A stretch of 64,000 bases of DNA, from NCBI RefSeq assembly GCF_018812025.1, contig NC_063052.1, forward strand, positions 23,252,226-23,316,225, written 5' to 3'. Positions 10,931 to 20,600 of the stretch are shown piece after piece. A program made the translations under genes and the position numbers. This DNA is from Megalobrama amblycephala. Its lineage: Eukaryota; Chordata; Actinopteri; Cypriniformes; Xenocyprididae. How positions within the stretch are numbered: the stretch's first letter is position 1; every line of letters begins with the position of its first letter. Under the pieces are notes generated by a model. The model was not told the origin of the DNA. It did no database searches and was given only the letters and a program-made list of their open reading frames with translations.

Positions 10931-12170
10931 CCAGGGATGGCAGCCGATGTCAGAAGGTACGTGCAGGGCTGTCGGGAGTGCGCCATCTCCAAGAGTCCTC
11001 ATTATCTGCCAGCTGGGAAACTCCTTCCTCTGCCCGTTCCCAACCGACCATGGTCACACCTAGGGGTGGATTTCATAACGGACCTTCCTGCTTCTGATGG
11101 AAATACCTGCATCCTAGTCGTCATAGATTGTTTCTCCAAATCTTGTCGTCTCATTCCACTAAGAGGATTACCCACTGCCATGGAAACGGCTGAAATGCTC
11201 TTCAACCACGTGTTCAGGTATTTCGGAATACCAGAGGACATTGTATCAGACAGAGGACCCCAGTTCATCTCGAGGGTATGGAAGGCCTTCCACTCACTCC
11301 TAGGTGTGGCCGTCAGCCTAACATCGGGTTACCATCCGCAGTCGAACGGACAGACGGAAAGGAAGGTCCAGGAGATCGGCCGCTTCCTCCGTACCTTCTG
11401 TCATGACCACCAGGACTCTTGGAACCAGTTCTTGGGTTGGGCCGAGTACGCCCAGAACTCCCTCCAGCAGTCCACTACAGGACTCACTCCATTTCAGTGC
11501 ATACTCGGCTACCAACCCCCACTGTTCCCCTGGACCGGGGAACCATCTAACGTTCCGGCAGTGGATTACTGGTTCCGAGAGAGCGAGAGGGTCTGGGACT
11601 CAGCTCACCACCAGCTGCAACGAGCCCTGCGCAGACGCAGGATGACAGCGGTCCTGCGGCGCTCCAACACCTCTGTCTTCCAGCCCGGACAGAAGGTATG
11701 GCTGTCGACACAGGACATCAGACTGCGTCTGCCCTGCAAGAAGCTGAGTCCCAGGTTCATTGGCCCATTTCCCATCGTCAAGCAGATCAACCCAACTCCA
11801 ACTTCCACAGGGGTATCGTATTCACTCAACTTTCCACGTCTCACTCCTCAAGCCTTATCACCCTTCTGTTCTCTCCACAGGACCTGACGTGACCCCCGCC
11901 GAACCCCCCCTTCCACTTATCCTGGAAGACGGTGCAGCATACGAGGTCCATGAGATCTTGGACTCCCGGCGTCGTGGTGGTCAGCTGGAGTACTTGGTCG
12001 ATTGGGAAGGATACGGCCCTGAGGAATGCTCCTGGGTTCCAAGAAACGACATCCTTGATCCCAGCTTACTTCAAACTTTCCATGACAGTCACCCTGATAG
12101 ACCGGCACCGCGGGGAAGAGGACGACCACCACGGCGTCGGGGTCCTCGGCCCTCAGGAGCGGGCCTTGGA
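10931..12170 (+). pseudogene. Chromovirus integrase with C-terminal chromodomain
   Basis: The integrase begins in the preceding frame (HPGVNETLSLLKERFW) and continues after the TGA. A zinc-binding CRECAISK is followed by the core: [11 protein letters not shown] (first D), VSDRGPQF (second D) and [14 protein letters not shown] (E). The frame is lost near 11800 and resumes in another frame ([20 protein letters not shown]). That frame holds a chromodomain at about 11940-12080 ([20 protein letters not shown], then [12 protein letters not shown]). Chromodomains in these elements help direct integration to particular chromatin. The TGA and the frameshift inactivate it. Confidence 0.88.
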
Positions 12171-12180
12171 GGGGGGGTAC

Positions 12181-12634
12181 TGTCACAGACACGTCAGGTT
12201 CCAACATCCACCAATCACAGCGCACGCCATCCCCAGAGTACTGATCGCCGCCACCTGCACCTCATCATTGCACTCATCAGCAGCACCATAAAGAGCACAC
12301 ACACACAGCACTCGATGTCTGGTCTCGTTTGCATATACTCACGTTAATGCTTACCTCAAGGACTCCTCGCTCCATACTTACCTGTCTCCAGCGTGTCTCC
12401 TTCCCTCTGTGTGCCTTGTCTCCTGTGTGTGAGTGCTCTACCCATCTCCAGCGATCTCCAAGCTCCAGCGTGTTCACATCTGAAAAGGAAAAGGACCGTA
12501 ACTATCTCCATTCTACTCATTCATCCATCTATCATTGCATCTCTGCTTACCTGTTTACTGCCTGCCGCTCTACTGGTGTCAATAAACTACAGTTACCTGT
12601 TAACATCTGTGTCTGACTCCTGTGCACCGTAACA
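12181..12634 (+). repeat. 3' LTR of chromovirus
   Basis: 454 bp, starting directly after a G-rich polypurine tract (GGAGGGGGGGTAC, ending 12180) and ending CCGTAACA, then ATGAAC. By eye it differs from the 5' LTR at only a few percent of positions. Confidence 0.92.
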
Positions 12635-12930
12635 ATGAACGAGTAGGCAGGATAATTTTTACATAATTTTGAAGCAAAAGTTCTAGTCTACAACCTCCAA
12701 TACCCAGAAGTCTTGTGAACACATATTTAATATTTGTTTTTTGGCCTTATATCAGTGACTTAAGTTTTTTGTTTTTTCAATAACCATGCATAAACGTTAT
12801 TCCTTCAAAAATACCAACATGTACATACATGTTGCTCACATATTATGGTCGCCTAGTTTGTGGTGAATACAGTGTAATGACACCTACAGTGTAATGATTT
12901 GGCCCCAAATCAGCCTCAGACTCCAGAGGG

Positions 12931-13870
12931 TTAAAACCGTATGGAGCACCCACGCTCCCGTTGCATGTCTCTCTTTAAGAGCCAATAAAAATTGAACCCA
13001 TATAGGTAGCAGAAAAATTATTTTTGCATACAGATCACAAAATCTCCTGAACATGAACCAGACACGTTAAGATCAGGCCTCCAACATGCTTCTGTTGCAT
13101 TGTTTTCACCCTCTAATGAGTCTGAGTAATGTGTGTTTACAACAAAAACAGCACAGCCACTAACTGAATACAAATATGTAGATTTCACATTCTCATAACT
13201 TCATGGAAAATGGCAAAACCCAAAATCAACATAATATATTGCGATCACAAGATATTACTCTCGGAATGATGGAACATACTTAAATAATAATGTCTCTCAT
13301 CGTTCCGGGATGCAGTGTGTATCCAATGTTCCCGGAACCATCCATGTTCATTTTCAAAATGGAATAACACAAAATAGGTATCATCTTAAAGTTTAGAAAC
13401 TCAGCTTTTTATTGCATCTAACTATTTTGAAAAACTTCTAATGAGTGCTGAGAAGTGCCTGTAAACCGGAGTTTAGATCAAATCTAGCTGTGAAAAAATG
13501 AATAACACTTTATTCAACTATACTTTATGCTATCACCACAAAATTTGAACCAGATGCAGCTCACATATAGGAGAGCATCACCAAAAAAGATTTTTTTCTC
13601 CGATCTTATTGCCTTCCTGAGTTATTCCATGTCAAAAAAAAAAAAATAAATAAATAAATAAAAAATATAAAAAAGAAATATATGTTTCTCAGCATGAAAA
13701 TGTCCAAATGTAATGTCATTTATATTTTCTAAAAAGGTAAAAAGTGTTCTATCAAATGATACCTAGCTTTTGACTCTCCTTGCTAAAGTTTTGGAGTTAT
13801 GAGTCATTACTTTTGTGTATGTCGCTCAGAAAAAACCCTCTAAAACAGCCTTCAGGTCTTAAAGGGTTAA
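12931..13870. other. AT-rich sequence ending in a TTAA-type terminus
   Basis: No gene. The stretch starts at the TTAA that closes the first piggyBac-like copy and ends with GACCTGAAGG-complementary sequence followed by GGGTTAA (about 13845-13870). That resembles the terminus of another TTAA-target element. An A-rich tract with TAAA units lies at 13635-13670. The left terminus was not found. Confidence 0.35.
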
Positions 13871-14099
13871 CAAAGGTGTTTTATAGTGAGAAACTGATTG
13901 TTCTTCCAGCTCGTTAAATTTTCATAGCTCCATAGTCTCTCCATAGTCTTTTCATAGCTCTATTTCTTTGTTGTTCATTCACCCACTTTCTCATTTCCTA
14001 TGTATGCATGATTTGTGTGTATGTGTCTGAGTAGTTATGTGTTCATGATTTAGTTAAATAAAAAGTTTGTGCATTCTTGTGAGTTGTTTCTGATCTGCT
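13871..14099. other. LTR-like tail fragment
   Basis: T-rich sequence with an AATAAA-containing run (about 14055) followed by TTGTGCATTCTTGTGAG. It loosely resembles the segment at 400-500, so it may be the polyadenylation end of a degraded LTR. No coding content. Confidence 0.3.
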
Positions 14100-14101
14100 T
14101 A

Positions 14102-15149
14102 TAGAGGGTATGCACATGACGTCACCGTCGACCGTTACAGCTGCGGTCACTGCCACTGAGTGGCAAAAGACTGAAGGGGTTCGCACACCAGACGCGAAGC
14201 TCAGCGCCTCGCCACGTCTTTAAAATTCGAACGCGTTGTTTTCTATAAGTGTAACTTACGCACACCGGCAGTGACATTCGGCGCCTGTCCGCGGCGCCCA
14301 GCTACGACTCAGAAAAAAATATAAAACAATGTGTTCGAATTTGAAAGACGTGTCGCGCCGCTGAGCTTCGTGTCCGGTGTGCGAGCCCCTTGAGCGGCAG
14401 CATTGGTTTTCAGCTTGAATGTCCTGAAAAACAGACAAAACACATCCAAAACGGGAAAGAGCTTTGTGATTGACTGTACAAATAGCTTTGACACAAACCC
14501 TGAGGTATATATTTAAAAACTGCAGAAAGCAACAGGGAAAAAAGCAAATGGATCACTGCAATTCACAGAAACAGCTCGACTCCAGGCAGAGAAACATGGA
14601 TTTGCAGTTATCATTTTGTGTCAAATTGTTGGATTTTGAAGTAAAATCATACCGTATATATTGTATTGTTATATATTAGTTTGACAACTCATCAATTAAA
14701 TATTTTCCATCTTATATTCTGCATAATTGGGTGTTTTTCAATAAACAACACTGACAAAAACACTATAAAACTATATATGTTTTAGGGCTGGACAATATGA
14801 CGATATAACATTGATATAAGTGATTACGCGGATTTAAACTACCTATATCGTAGTTATATAAAATATTCACAGGCAGATTTGCTTTATGTATTTCCCTGCC
14901 ATCGAAATCAGGCACATATAAATGTCAGGAAACACGACTCCAGGCTGCATGTCAATATCCACGGATTAGGTTTATTTGACAAGTTGTAAGGAACACGTTC
15001 AATTCCAACCTTTAGTGTAATCTTTTGTTTTACTCGCGTTTTCGCAGTTTCCCCTGTTAAATCCATTCACGCAGCAGGTTCTTTTGCCACTCAGTCCAGC
15101 TGAGGGAGCGCGTTTTCGGCGGGAAAGTGACTTCGATGCATACCCTCTA
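14102..15149. mobile_element. MITE family A, copy 1
   Basis: Terminal inverted repeats TAGAGGGTATGCA (14102) and TGCATACCCTCTA (15149), flanked by TA on both sides. Internal blocks match the copy at 55313-58439 in inverse orientation: for example 14580-14700 against 58080-58200, and 14780-15135 against 55320-55700. No transposase. A ring of matching sequence over both halves shows it is one family. The TA flanks fit a Tc1/mariner-type target, though a 3-bp site cannot be excluded. Confidence 0.8.
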
Positions 15150-15308
15150 TAAACCAATGTCAATTTAACGATTATGATCACAGCTACATGCTAAGCTACA
15201 GCTACATGTGGCCACAGAAAACATCCTTTCTGTGTTCGCTGGCCGAAGAGATTGATTGATTGTAATACTAATTCAGCTATATGAGGTTAATTTGAAAGTT
15301 AAAGATAT

Positions 15309-16162
15309 ACAGTACCACTTTATATTAGGTGGCCTTAACTACTATGTACTTACATTTAAATTAATAATTTGATACAATGCACTTATTGTGTACATACATG
15401 TTTTTACATTGTACTTATATTTTAAAAAATACCTGCATGTAATTACATCTGTAATTAATTTCTGTAATTACATTTATAATTACACTGTTGACTCATCCCT
15501 TACACCTTGACCCACCCTTAAACCTACCCATACCACCAATCCTGTCCCTATCCTTACCTGTATCCCACCTCAATAGCAGCAAAAGGGTTTTGCAATACAA
15601 TATGAACACAATGAGTACATTGTATTTATTTTTTGATGTAAGTACATAGTAGTTATGTCATGGTTCATGGGTTCACTGACTCATTCTTGCTCTCTCTCTC
15701 TCTCTGTGAGTCTGTTATTGTTGTACTGTCAGTGTCAGTTTGTCTATTGGGGTTGCTGTAGCGACTACTGTGCTGATCAGTCACAGGTGCGGCTCGTTAT
15801 CTGTCCCTATATGTAGTCTTGCATTTGCTGTGTTCATTGTCAGATCATTCAGGTGTTCACATCTGCTCTCCGTTGTTCCCAGCAGTATTGTCTTGTCTCC
15901 AGTTCCTGTGTGTTTGATTCCTGCTCGAGTGTGGATTATCTTGCCTATTTGTGGATTACCTTCTCGTGTGGACAGCGTGTTCCAGCCCATTGCAGTCTCC
16001 TTGCCACCAAAGCCTGTTCTACGTGTTTCACTTCTACATCTGACTCTCTGGCCTTGCTTATCTGTCTGCTGTGGAATTAATAAACTGTTTTTGCATTCGC
16101 TACTGGATATTTTGTTATTTGCCATGTGACAAGTTAAGGCCACCTAATATAAAGTGGGACCA
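15309..16162. mobile_element. TIR transposon (MITE) split by a solo LTR
   Basis: The left end reads CCACTTTATATTAGGTGGCC, then CTACTATGTACTTACAT (15313-15355). The right end is its inverted complement: GTAAGTACATAGTAG at about 15640-15652, then AAGGCCACCTAATATAAAG at about 16136-16155. The right inverted repeat is cut by the solo LTR at 15656-16131. No coding capacity. Confidence 0.78.
15656..16131 (+). mobile_element. Solo LTR with 5-bp target duplication
   Basis: Starts TGTCATGGTTCATGGG, ends CCATGTGACA, and is flanked by AGTTA at 15651-15655 and 16132-16136. It has an AATTAATAAACTG polyadenylation-like region at about 16075-16086. Removing it with one AGTTA rebuilds the inverted end of the host MITE. 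No internal retroelement sequence, so it is the product of LTR-LTR recombination. The short open frames inside it are not genes. Confidence 0.88.
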
Positions 16163-16216
16163 GATCATAAAACATCTTCCTAAACTATATTTGTATTTGT
16201 TTTTGTTTTTTTTCAG

Positions 16217-16396
16217 GATTAATAAGGGCCCAACAAAGGGTTTTGAGCGGGATGTGGGGTTTAAGACCACTCACCGTATCATCTACCCCGAGAGCGCTGT
16301 GGACATGGATAACTCCACCCATCTGGTGCTGATTCCTTTCAAGACTCTAGATCTGCAGTGGCTCATTAGTGTCTTTACTACCAAACACATTGATCG
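16217..16396 (+). CDS. st3gal1-like: Sialyltransferase (ST3Gal1/2-like), internal exon
   Basis: An 180-nt exon between a polypyrimidine/TTTCAG acceptor and a GTAAGA donor. It encodes INKGPTKGFERDVGFKTTHR, then IIYPES and FKTLDLQWLISVFTTKHID. This matches the end of sialylmotif L and the following region of beta-galactoside alpha-2,3-sialyltransferases of the ST3Gal1/2 type. These Golgi type II enzymes transfer sialic acid from CMP-Neu5Ac to Gal-beta-1,3-GalNAc. It opens with the last base of an Arg codon and ends with CG, the first two bases of another. The preceding exon (start of motif L) is not visible upstream. Confidence 0.88.
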
Positions 16397-16824
16397 GTAA
16401 GACCAGTTTAACAAATGAACATGCATGACAATGCCATTGTGATTTCAGTTGTGTGAAACAAACTCACCGGCCACTTTATTAGGTACACTGATCACTAATG
16501 CAAATATCTAATCAACCAATTACATGGCAGCAACTCAATGCATTTAGGCATAGTCATGGTCAAGATGATCTGCTGAAGTTCAAATTGAGCATCAGAATGG
16601 GGAAAATGGTGATTTAAGTGACTCTGAACGTGGCATGGTTGTTGGTGCCAGAAGGGCTGGTCTGAATATTTCAGAAACTGCTGATCTACTGGGATTTTCA
16701 CACACTGTGGGCGAAAATGCCTTGTCAATGCCAGAGGTCAGAAGACAAAAGATTTCCGAGCTGCGTCGGAAATGCTGTGGGAATGCCTCTGCAGGATTGC
16801 ATCGTGAAGCACGTATGAAATCAA

Positions 16825-17850
16825 ATGGACCTGACAGAGGGGTTAGAGACGGGATCTGCCCTTTCTCTGCCTTCACCTGTCAGGTATGTCTCAATTCGGG
16901 GTGCGGAAGCACACACAACAGTATCTTCCACTCCAGTTGAGGCAGCCACACTAAAATTATCCAGTTCTGAGGAATTGGATGTTGTTAGTGTGGCAACAGA
17001 AGGAACTGAAGACTCATCACTTCAGTCTCCTGCAAGTGAGGAGTTTATTGAGGTTTTGACTCGTGCTGTGGCCATATTAAACACTGAATGGCCAGCTGAG
17101 AAACAAGAGTTGCAAAAGAAAAGCAAACTAGACAAATGCCATCTCCGGTCTAGATCAGCTCAACCTCCACGTTGAGGCTTGCCGTGGAAGAAACCGGTTT
17201 CATATCGTATTTTTTCATCTCAGACATCTATCTACAGCAATGTTATGGGTATGAAAAAATACGGATATGGGGCAATGCCCAAGGCGGAAGAGACACTCAT
17301 GAGCCTCATGAGCCATATTTCCCCTCAGGCTGTATCATCCCTTAAAGCCCCAACACTGCCCACCAAACCATTAAGAGCTACATCGGCTTTGGAGGGCAAA
17401 GCGTACTCAGTGGCGGGTCAGGCTGCGGCATGCTTGCATACTATGTCCATCTTGCAAGCATACCAAGCCGACCTGCAAAAAGACCGGGCTGAAAATGAAG
17501 AGGTGGGGGCAGATATGAGACAGGAACTGCATCATTCAGCTAATTTAGCTCTCTGTGCCACCAAGGAGATGGCCAAATCCATCAGCCGGTCTATGGCAGC
17601 CCTGGTGGCCACGGATAGGCATTTATGGTTGAACCTCACTGAAATAAAAGACAGTGAAAAGACGTTTATGCTGGATGCTCCGCTTAACCCCACTGGTCTC
17701 TTTGGTGATGCTATAACATCGGTCACCAAAACTTTTCAAGAATCAAAGAAACAAGAGGCAGCACTCCAGCAGTTTCTGCCCTGCCGACCCCTGGTCTCTG
17801 CGGCTGCTGGGCAGGAGCAACCGAAACCGAGGGAGGCTCGCATTCTCTGA
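16825..17850 (+). pseudogene. DIRS-type Gag-like protein (interrupted)
   Basis: The first open stretch ends at a TGA (17173-17175), and the second begins in a nearby frame (from 17179). Recognisable DIRS ORF1 features are AVAILNTEWP and the alanine-rich AYSVAGQAAACLHTMSILQA. NLALCATKEMAKSISRSMAA, HLWLNLTEIKDSEK and GLFGDAITSVTKTFQE follow. In the family this ORF is the structural protein. The reading ends where LINE sequence begins. A single stop/shift separates the two halves. Confidence 0.8.
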
Positions 17851-17872
17851 GGAGAGTTTTGTCGCTGTCTAC

Positions 17873-18105
17873 TACTCCCGACTCCTTGGTATCAACTTTA
17901 AGTTGCTTTGTTTCTTTCTCTGCCATGGTTTCCACCATCTTGGACCCAATAGTGCAGCAATGCATTATAAGTGTCTTGCAAACTGTTGTTTGTATAATAT
18001 CTGTTTTATGCATATTTTATAAGAACCAATGGTTAACATAAACCAACCTATACCAAATTTGGTGTCTACAAGTTTGTATTTGTTGATACCAAGGAGTCGG
18101 GAGTA
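17873..18105. mobile_element. Short MITE-like insertion with 24-bp inverted repeats
   Basis: Arms 17873-17896 and 18082-18105 are perfectly complementary over 24 bp (core CTCCCGACTCCTTGGTATCA), with about 185 bp between. A TA dinucleotide flanks CTCCCG...CGGGAG at both ends. Removing the segment with one TA joins LINE ORF1 coding (CRCLLPSEDKRAQKCELC), which supports an insertion. Confidence 0.7.
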
Positions 18106-18532
18106 CCCAGTGAGGACAAGAGGGCTCAAAAATGTGAACTCTGTGAGATGTTTTTAATCACTAGAGCAGAGGATTTTGTGGAAAACTTTATTTGTTCCAA
18201 ATGTGAAAAGATCAAAGAATTGCAAGAAAAACTTATTGAAATGCACATGAAGCTCCGACGAATGACTGAACTAAATGCCGTTTTAAGTGAGACGTCAAAA
18301 ATTCAAGATACTTTTAATTCTACTGATTGGACAAAACTCGGCACTCCTTGCAACAACTCTCCTGGTACAAGAACTGTGTATGGATACGCTGGCCGAGGAA
18401 CTTTCACCACCATTGATTTCAGATGCTACAGCTCCGACTATGAGACGCTCAACGGATTCTTGCTCAACACCATGCCCAAGGGAATATCAGTGGAAACGGG
18501 TGACTGGTGCAGGAAAGCGAGCAACGCGTGAA
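18106..18532 (+). pseudogene. LINE ORF1 N-terminal part
   Basis: From about 18106 the frame reads PSEDKRAQKCELCEMF, then FICSKCEKIKELQEKLIEMH. That is two CxxC pairs followed by a heptad-like coiled coil, the nucleic-acid-binding and multimerising part of CR1/L2-type ORF1. The frame ends at a TGA (18529-18531) and coding shifts before the esterase part. Confidence 0.6.
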
Positions 18533-18573
18533 ACTCGGCCACCTCAGGAACTGAAGTTGGCTAATCATTCGGC

Positions 18574-19149
18574 GTGCTGGGTCAGGACTCACCTCCTGAT
18601 CAAACTCCCATCGCTCTACCTTCTACGTCTCTTCCATCTTTGCTAACCACGCCTGCCTCCACCGTGGTAATCGGTGATTCCATCGTCCGAGGTCTTTCAC
18701 TCCCTTCTTACGGAGCTAAAGCAGCAGTCCATTGTTTTCCCGGAGCTAAGGTACTGGACATAAACTCACAACTTTCTGGTGTGCTAGGAAAACACGCAAA
18801 CGCAAACACTGTCATAGCGCATGTTGGTAGCAACGATACCTCATGCCATGAATCTGAGACTTTAAAGGAACATTTTAAATCTCTGCTGAACTCTCTCACT
18901 AACACAGGGAAAAACATCGCTATCTCAGGTCCACTACCTACTTATAACAAGGATATTGAAAAATTCAGTCGTCTGCTTTCCCTTAACACATGGTTAAAAT
19001 CTACATGTGACAAATTCAAGGTCATTTTCATAGATAATTTTGATCTGTCTTGGGGCCGTCCAGCGCTTTTTAAGAGAGATGGCCTGCACCCAAATCACAG
19101 GGGCACCCAGATGCTTGTGCGTCATATTGAACAACATATTTTATCATGA
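18574..19149 (+). CDS. LINE ORF1 esterase-like (SGNH) domain
   Basis: Block I, VVIGDSIVRGLSLPS, gives the catalytic Ser; AHVGSNDTS is block III; KRDGLHPNHRGTQML carries the Asp/His pair. Open for 191 codons. In CR1/L2 LINEs this domain hydrolyses esters in vitro and may mediate membrane or lipid contact of the particle. It is probably the C-terminal half of ORF1; the apparent Met at 18574 is likely not a native start. No obvious inactivating change in this segment. Confidence 0.8.
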   Translation: MLGQDSPPDQTPIALPSTSLPSLLTTPASTVVIGDSIVRGLSLPSYGAKAAVHCFPGAKVLDINSQLSGVLGKHANANTVIAHVGSNDTSCHESETLKEHFKSLLNSLTNTGKNIAISGPLPTYNKDIEKFSRLLSLNTWLKSTCDKFKVIFIDNFDLSWGRPALFKRDGLHPNHRGTQMLVRHIEQHILS

Positions 19150-19227
19150 CTACCTTCCGAATGTACTACTGTTTAATTCATAAAACCTATTGTTTCAGTT
19201 CATCATTATATTGCTAAGAAAAGCAGA

Positions 19228-20216
19228 GTGGGAATAAATATGCATAATACAGTGAAAATTCCCACATCTAGTTCATCAACACATATGGTAACGAAATCAA
19301 CAGAAATAAACATGGCTCTCTTTAATGTAAGAGCATTAACAAACAAATCATTTTGTATTAATGATCTTATCAGTGAGTTTAACTTGGACTGTGTTTTTCT
19401 TACTGAGACCTGGCTGGGCATAGATGCACCTGCCACACTGATTGAGACATGTCCACCCAACTATACCTATACTTTTTCAACTAGAAAAGTAAAAAAGGTG
19501 GAGGGACAGCAGCAATCTACAGAGAAACCCTCAAGGGAAGGGACATTGACCTTGGTACATTTAATACATTTGAATATAATGCTATTTTTTTAAACTCTCA
19601 ACCTCGTTTACTTGCAGTGACATTATACAGATCACCAAAATTACCCATCTCCCCCTTCATAAAGGATTTCTCTGATATGCTGTCTGTCATTCATATGAGT
19701 TATGACAACTGTGTTTTAACTGGGGATTTTAACATACATGTTGACAATTCATCAGACATTAGAGCTAAAGAATTTTTAGAACTATTAGAATGCATGTCTT
19801 TTAAACAGCATGTAAACATACCCACCCATAAACGGGGTCATACATTAGACTTAGTTGTGACATATGGATTAAATATCAATATAGCATCTGTCACTGATCT
19901 TGCATTATCTGATCACTTTTGTGTCTTTTTTAAGAGTATTGATCATCTTGTACTAAATGCAACTGAACACATTGTTAAGAAACGTTATATTACCTCTGAA
20001 GTTGCTGAAAACCTCACAATGCATTATAAGAGTTATGAAAGGAACATTTTACCATCATCCTGTGACGATTTAGTTAATGAGTTTAATAATAGAATGAGAA
20101 CAGCTCTTGATACTGTTGCTCCACTTAAAACTAAAAAGTTAACAACAAAAAAGAAAATTCCTTGGAAGACAAATCAGACTATGAAACTTAAAAGAGACTG
20201 TAGAAGTGCCGAATGA
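19228..20216 (+). pseudogene. LINE ORF2 endonuclease domain
   Basis: APE-type endonuclease signatures are ALFNVRALTNKSF, DCVFLTETWLG, CVLTGDFNIHVD, PTHKRGHTLDLVVT and LALSDHFCVFF. A frame break lies between 19593 and 19617 and an in-frame TGA at 20214-20216. Coding then continues RWRKTK up to the LTR element at 20235 and resumes with LEVLLNKL at 22606. The enzyme would nick the target to prime reverse transcription. Confidence 0.82.
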
Positions 20217-20234
20217 AGATGGCGTAAAACTAAA

Positions 20235-20588
20235 TGTCACGACCACCAGTTGGAGTGCCCTGTCTAGCCACCAGAGGGCACTCCACCCTGGACCTTGTTT
20301 CACTGTTACAGACTACATTTCCCATAACTCACTCCTGGACTTGTTATCCCTGTCATTACACTCAGCTGTTTTGAGTTCTGTAATCAGTGTCTGTCTATTT
20401 AGTCTGTGTTTGTTCTGTTCTGGTTATGGTGGTTTAATTTACAGTCACAGAGTTTGTTTGTGTTCCCTGTTTTTGTTCTGGACTGTTTGACGGACTTGAT
20501 CTTTGCTTGGACGACGCTGTTTATGGATTACCCTCAAATAAAAGCTGCACTTGGATCTCCTTGCCTGTTTCTGTGATTTCCCGTGACA
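20235..20588 (+). repeat. 5' LTR of compact element
   Basis: 354 bp, starting TGTCACGACCACCAG and ending CCCGTGACA. Contains CAAATAAAAGCTGCAC (about 20534) as a polyadenylation region. The 3' LTR is about 11 bp shorter but otherwise nearly identical. Confidence 0.92.
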
Positions 20589-20600
20589 TAAACCACCATC

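Larger units (their letters stand above)
9454..12634 (+). mobile_element. Chromodomain-bearing Ty3/Gypsy element (chromovirus), internally deleted
   Basis: Bounded by two LTRs (TGTCACAG...GTAACA) and flanked by ATGAAC at 9448-9453 and 12635-12640. The empty site, with a single ATGAAC, exists in the second host-repeat copy near 63822. Order is Gag start, RT thumb, RNase H, integrase, chromodomain. A purine tract precedes the 3' LTR. Large in-frame deletions remove most of Gag, the protease and most of RT, so it cannot be autonomous, but the closely similar LTRs indicate a young insertion. Confidence 0.92.
8947..12930 (+). mobile_element. piggyBac-like non-autonomous element, copy 1 (split)
   Basis: Two segments, 8947-9453 and 12635-12930, match 63434-64000 almost base for base and are continuous there. 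The right end reads GACTCCAGAGGG followed by TTAA at 12931-12934. The left end of the second copy reads TTAA then CTCTCTGGAGTC. TTAA target sites and a CCCTCTGGAGTC-like inverted terminus are piggyBac features. No transposase is present. The left half of this copy is missing. A chromovirus sits inside it. Confidence 0.75.

Noticed and set aside
15740..16143. Overlapping 120-130 codon ORFs on both strands
   Set aside because: Both lie in a solo LTR; no domain and no codon signal.
18574..19149. Host SGNH esterase gene
   Set aside because: Followed by APE endonuclease and RT on the same strand; it is the esterase domain of a LINE ORF1.
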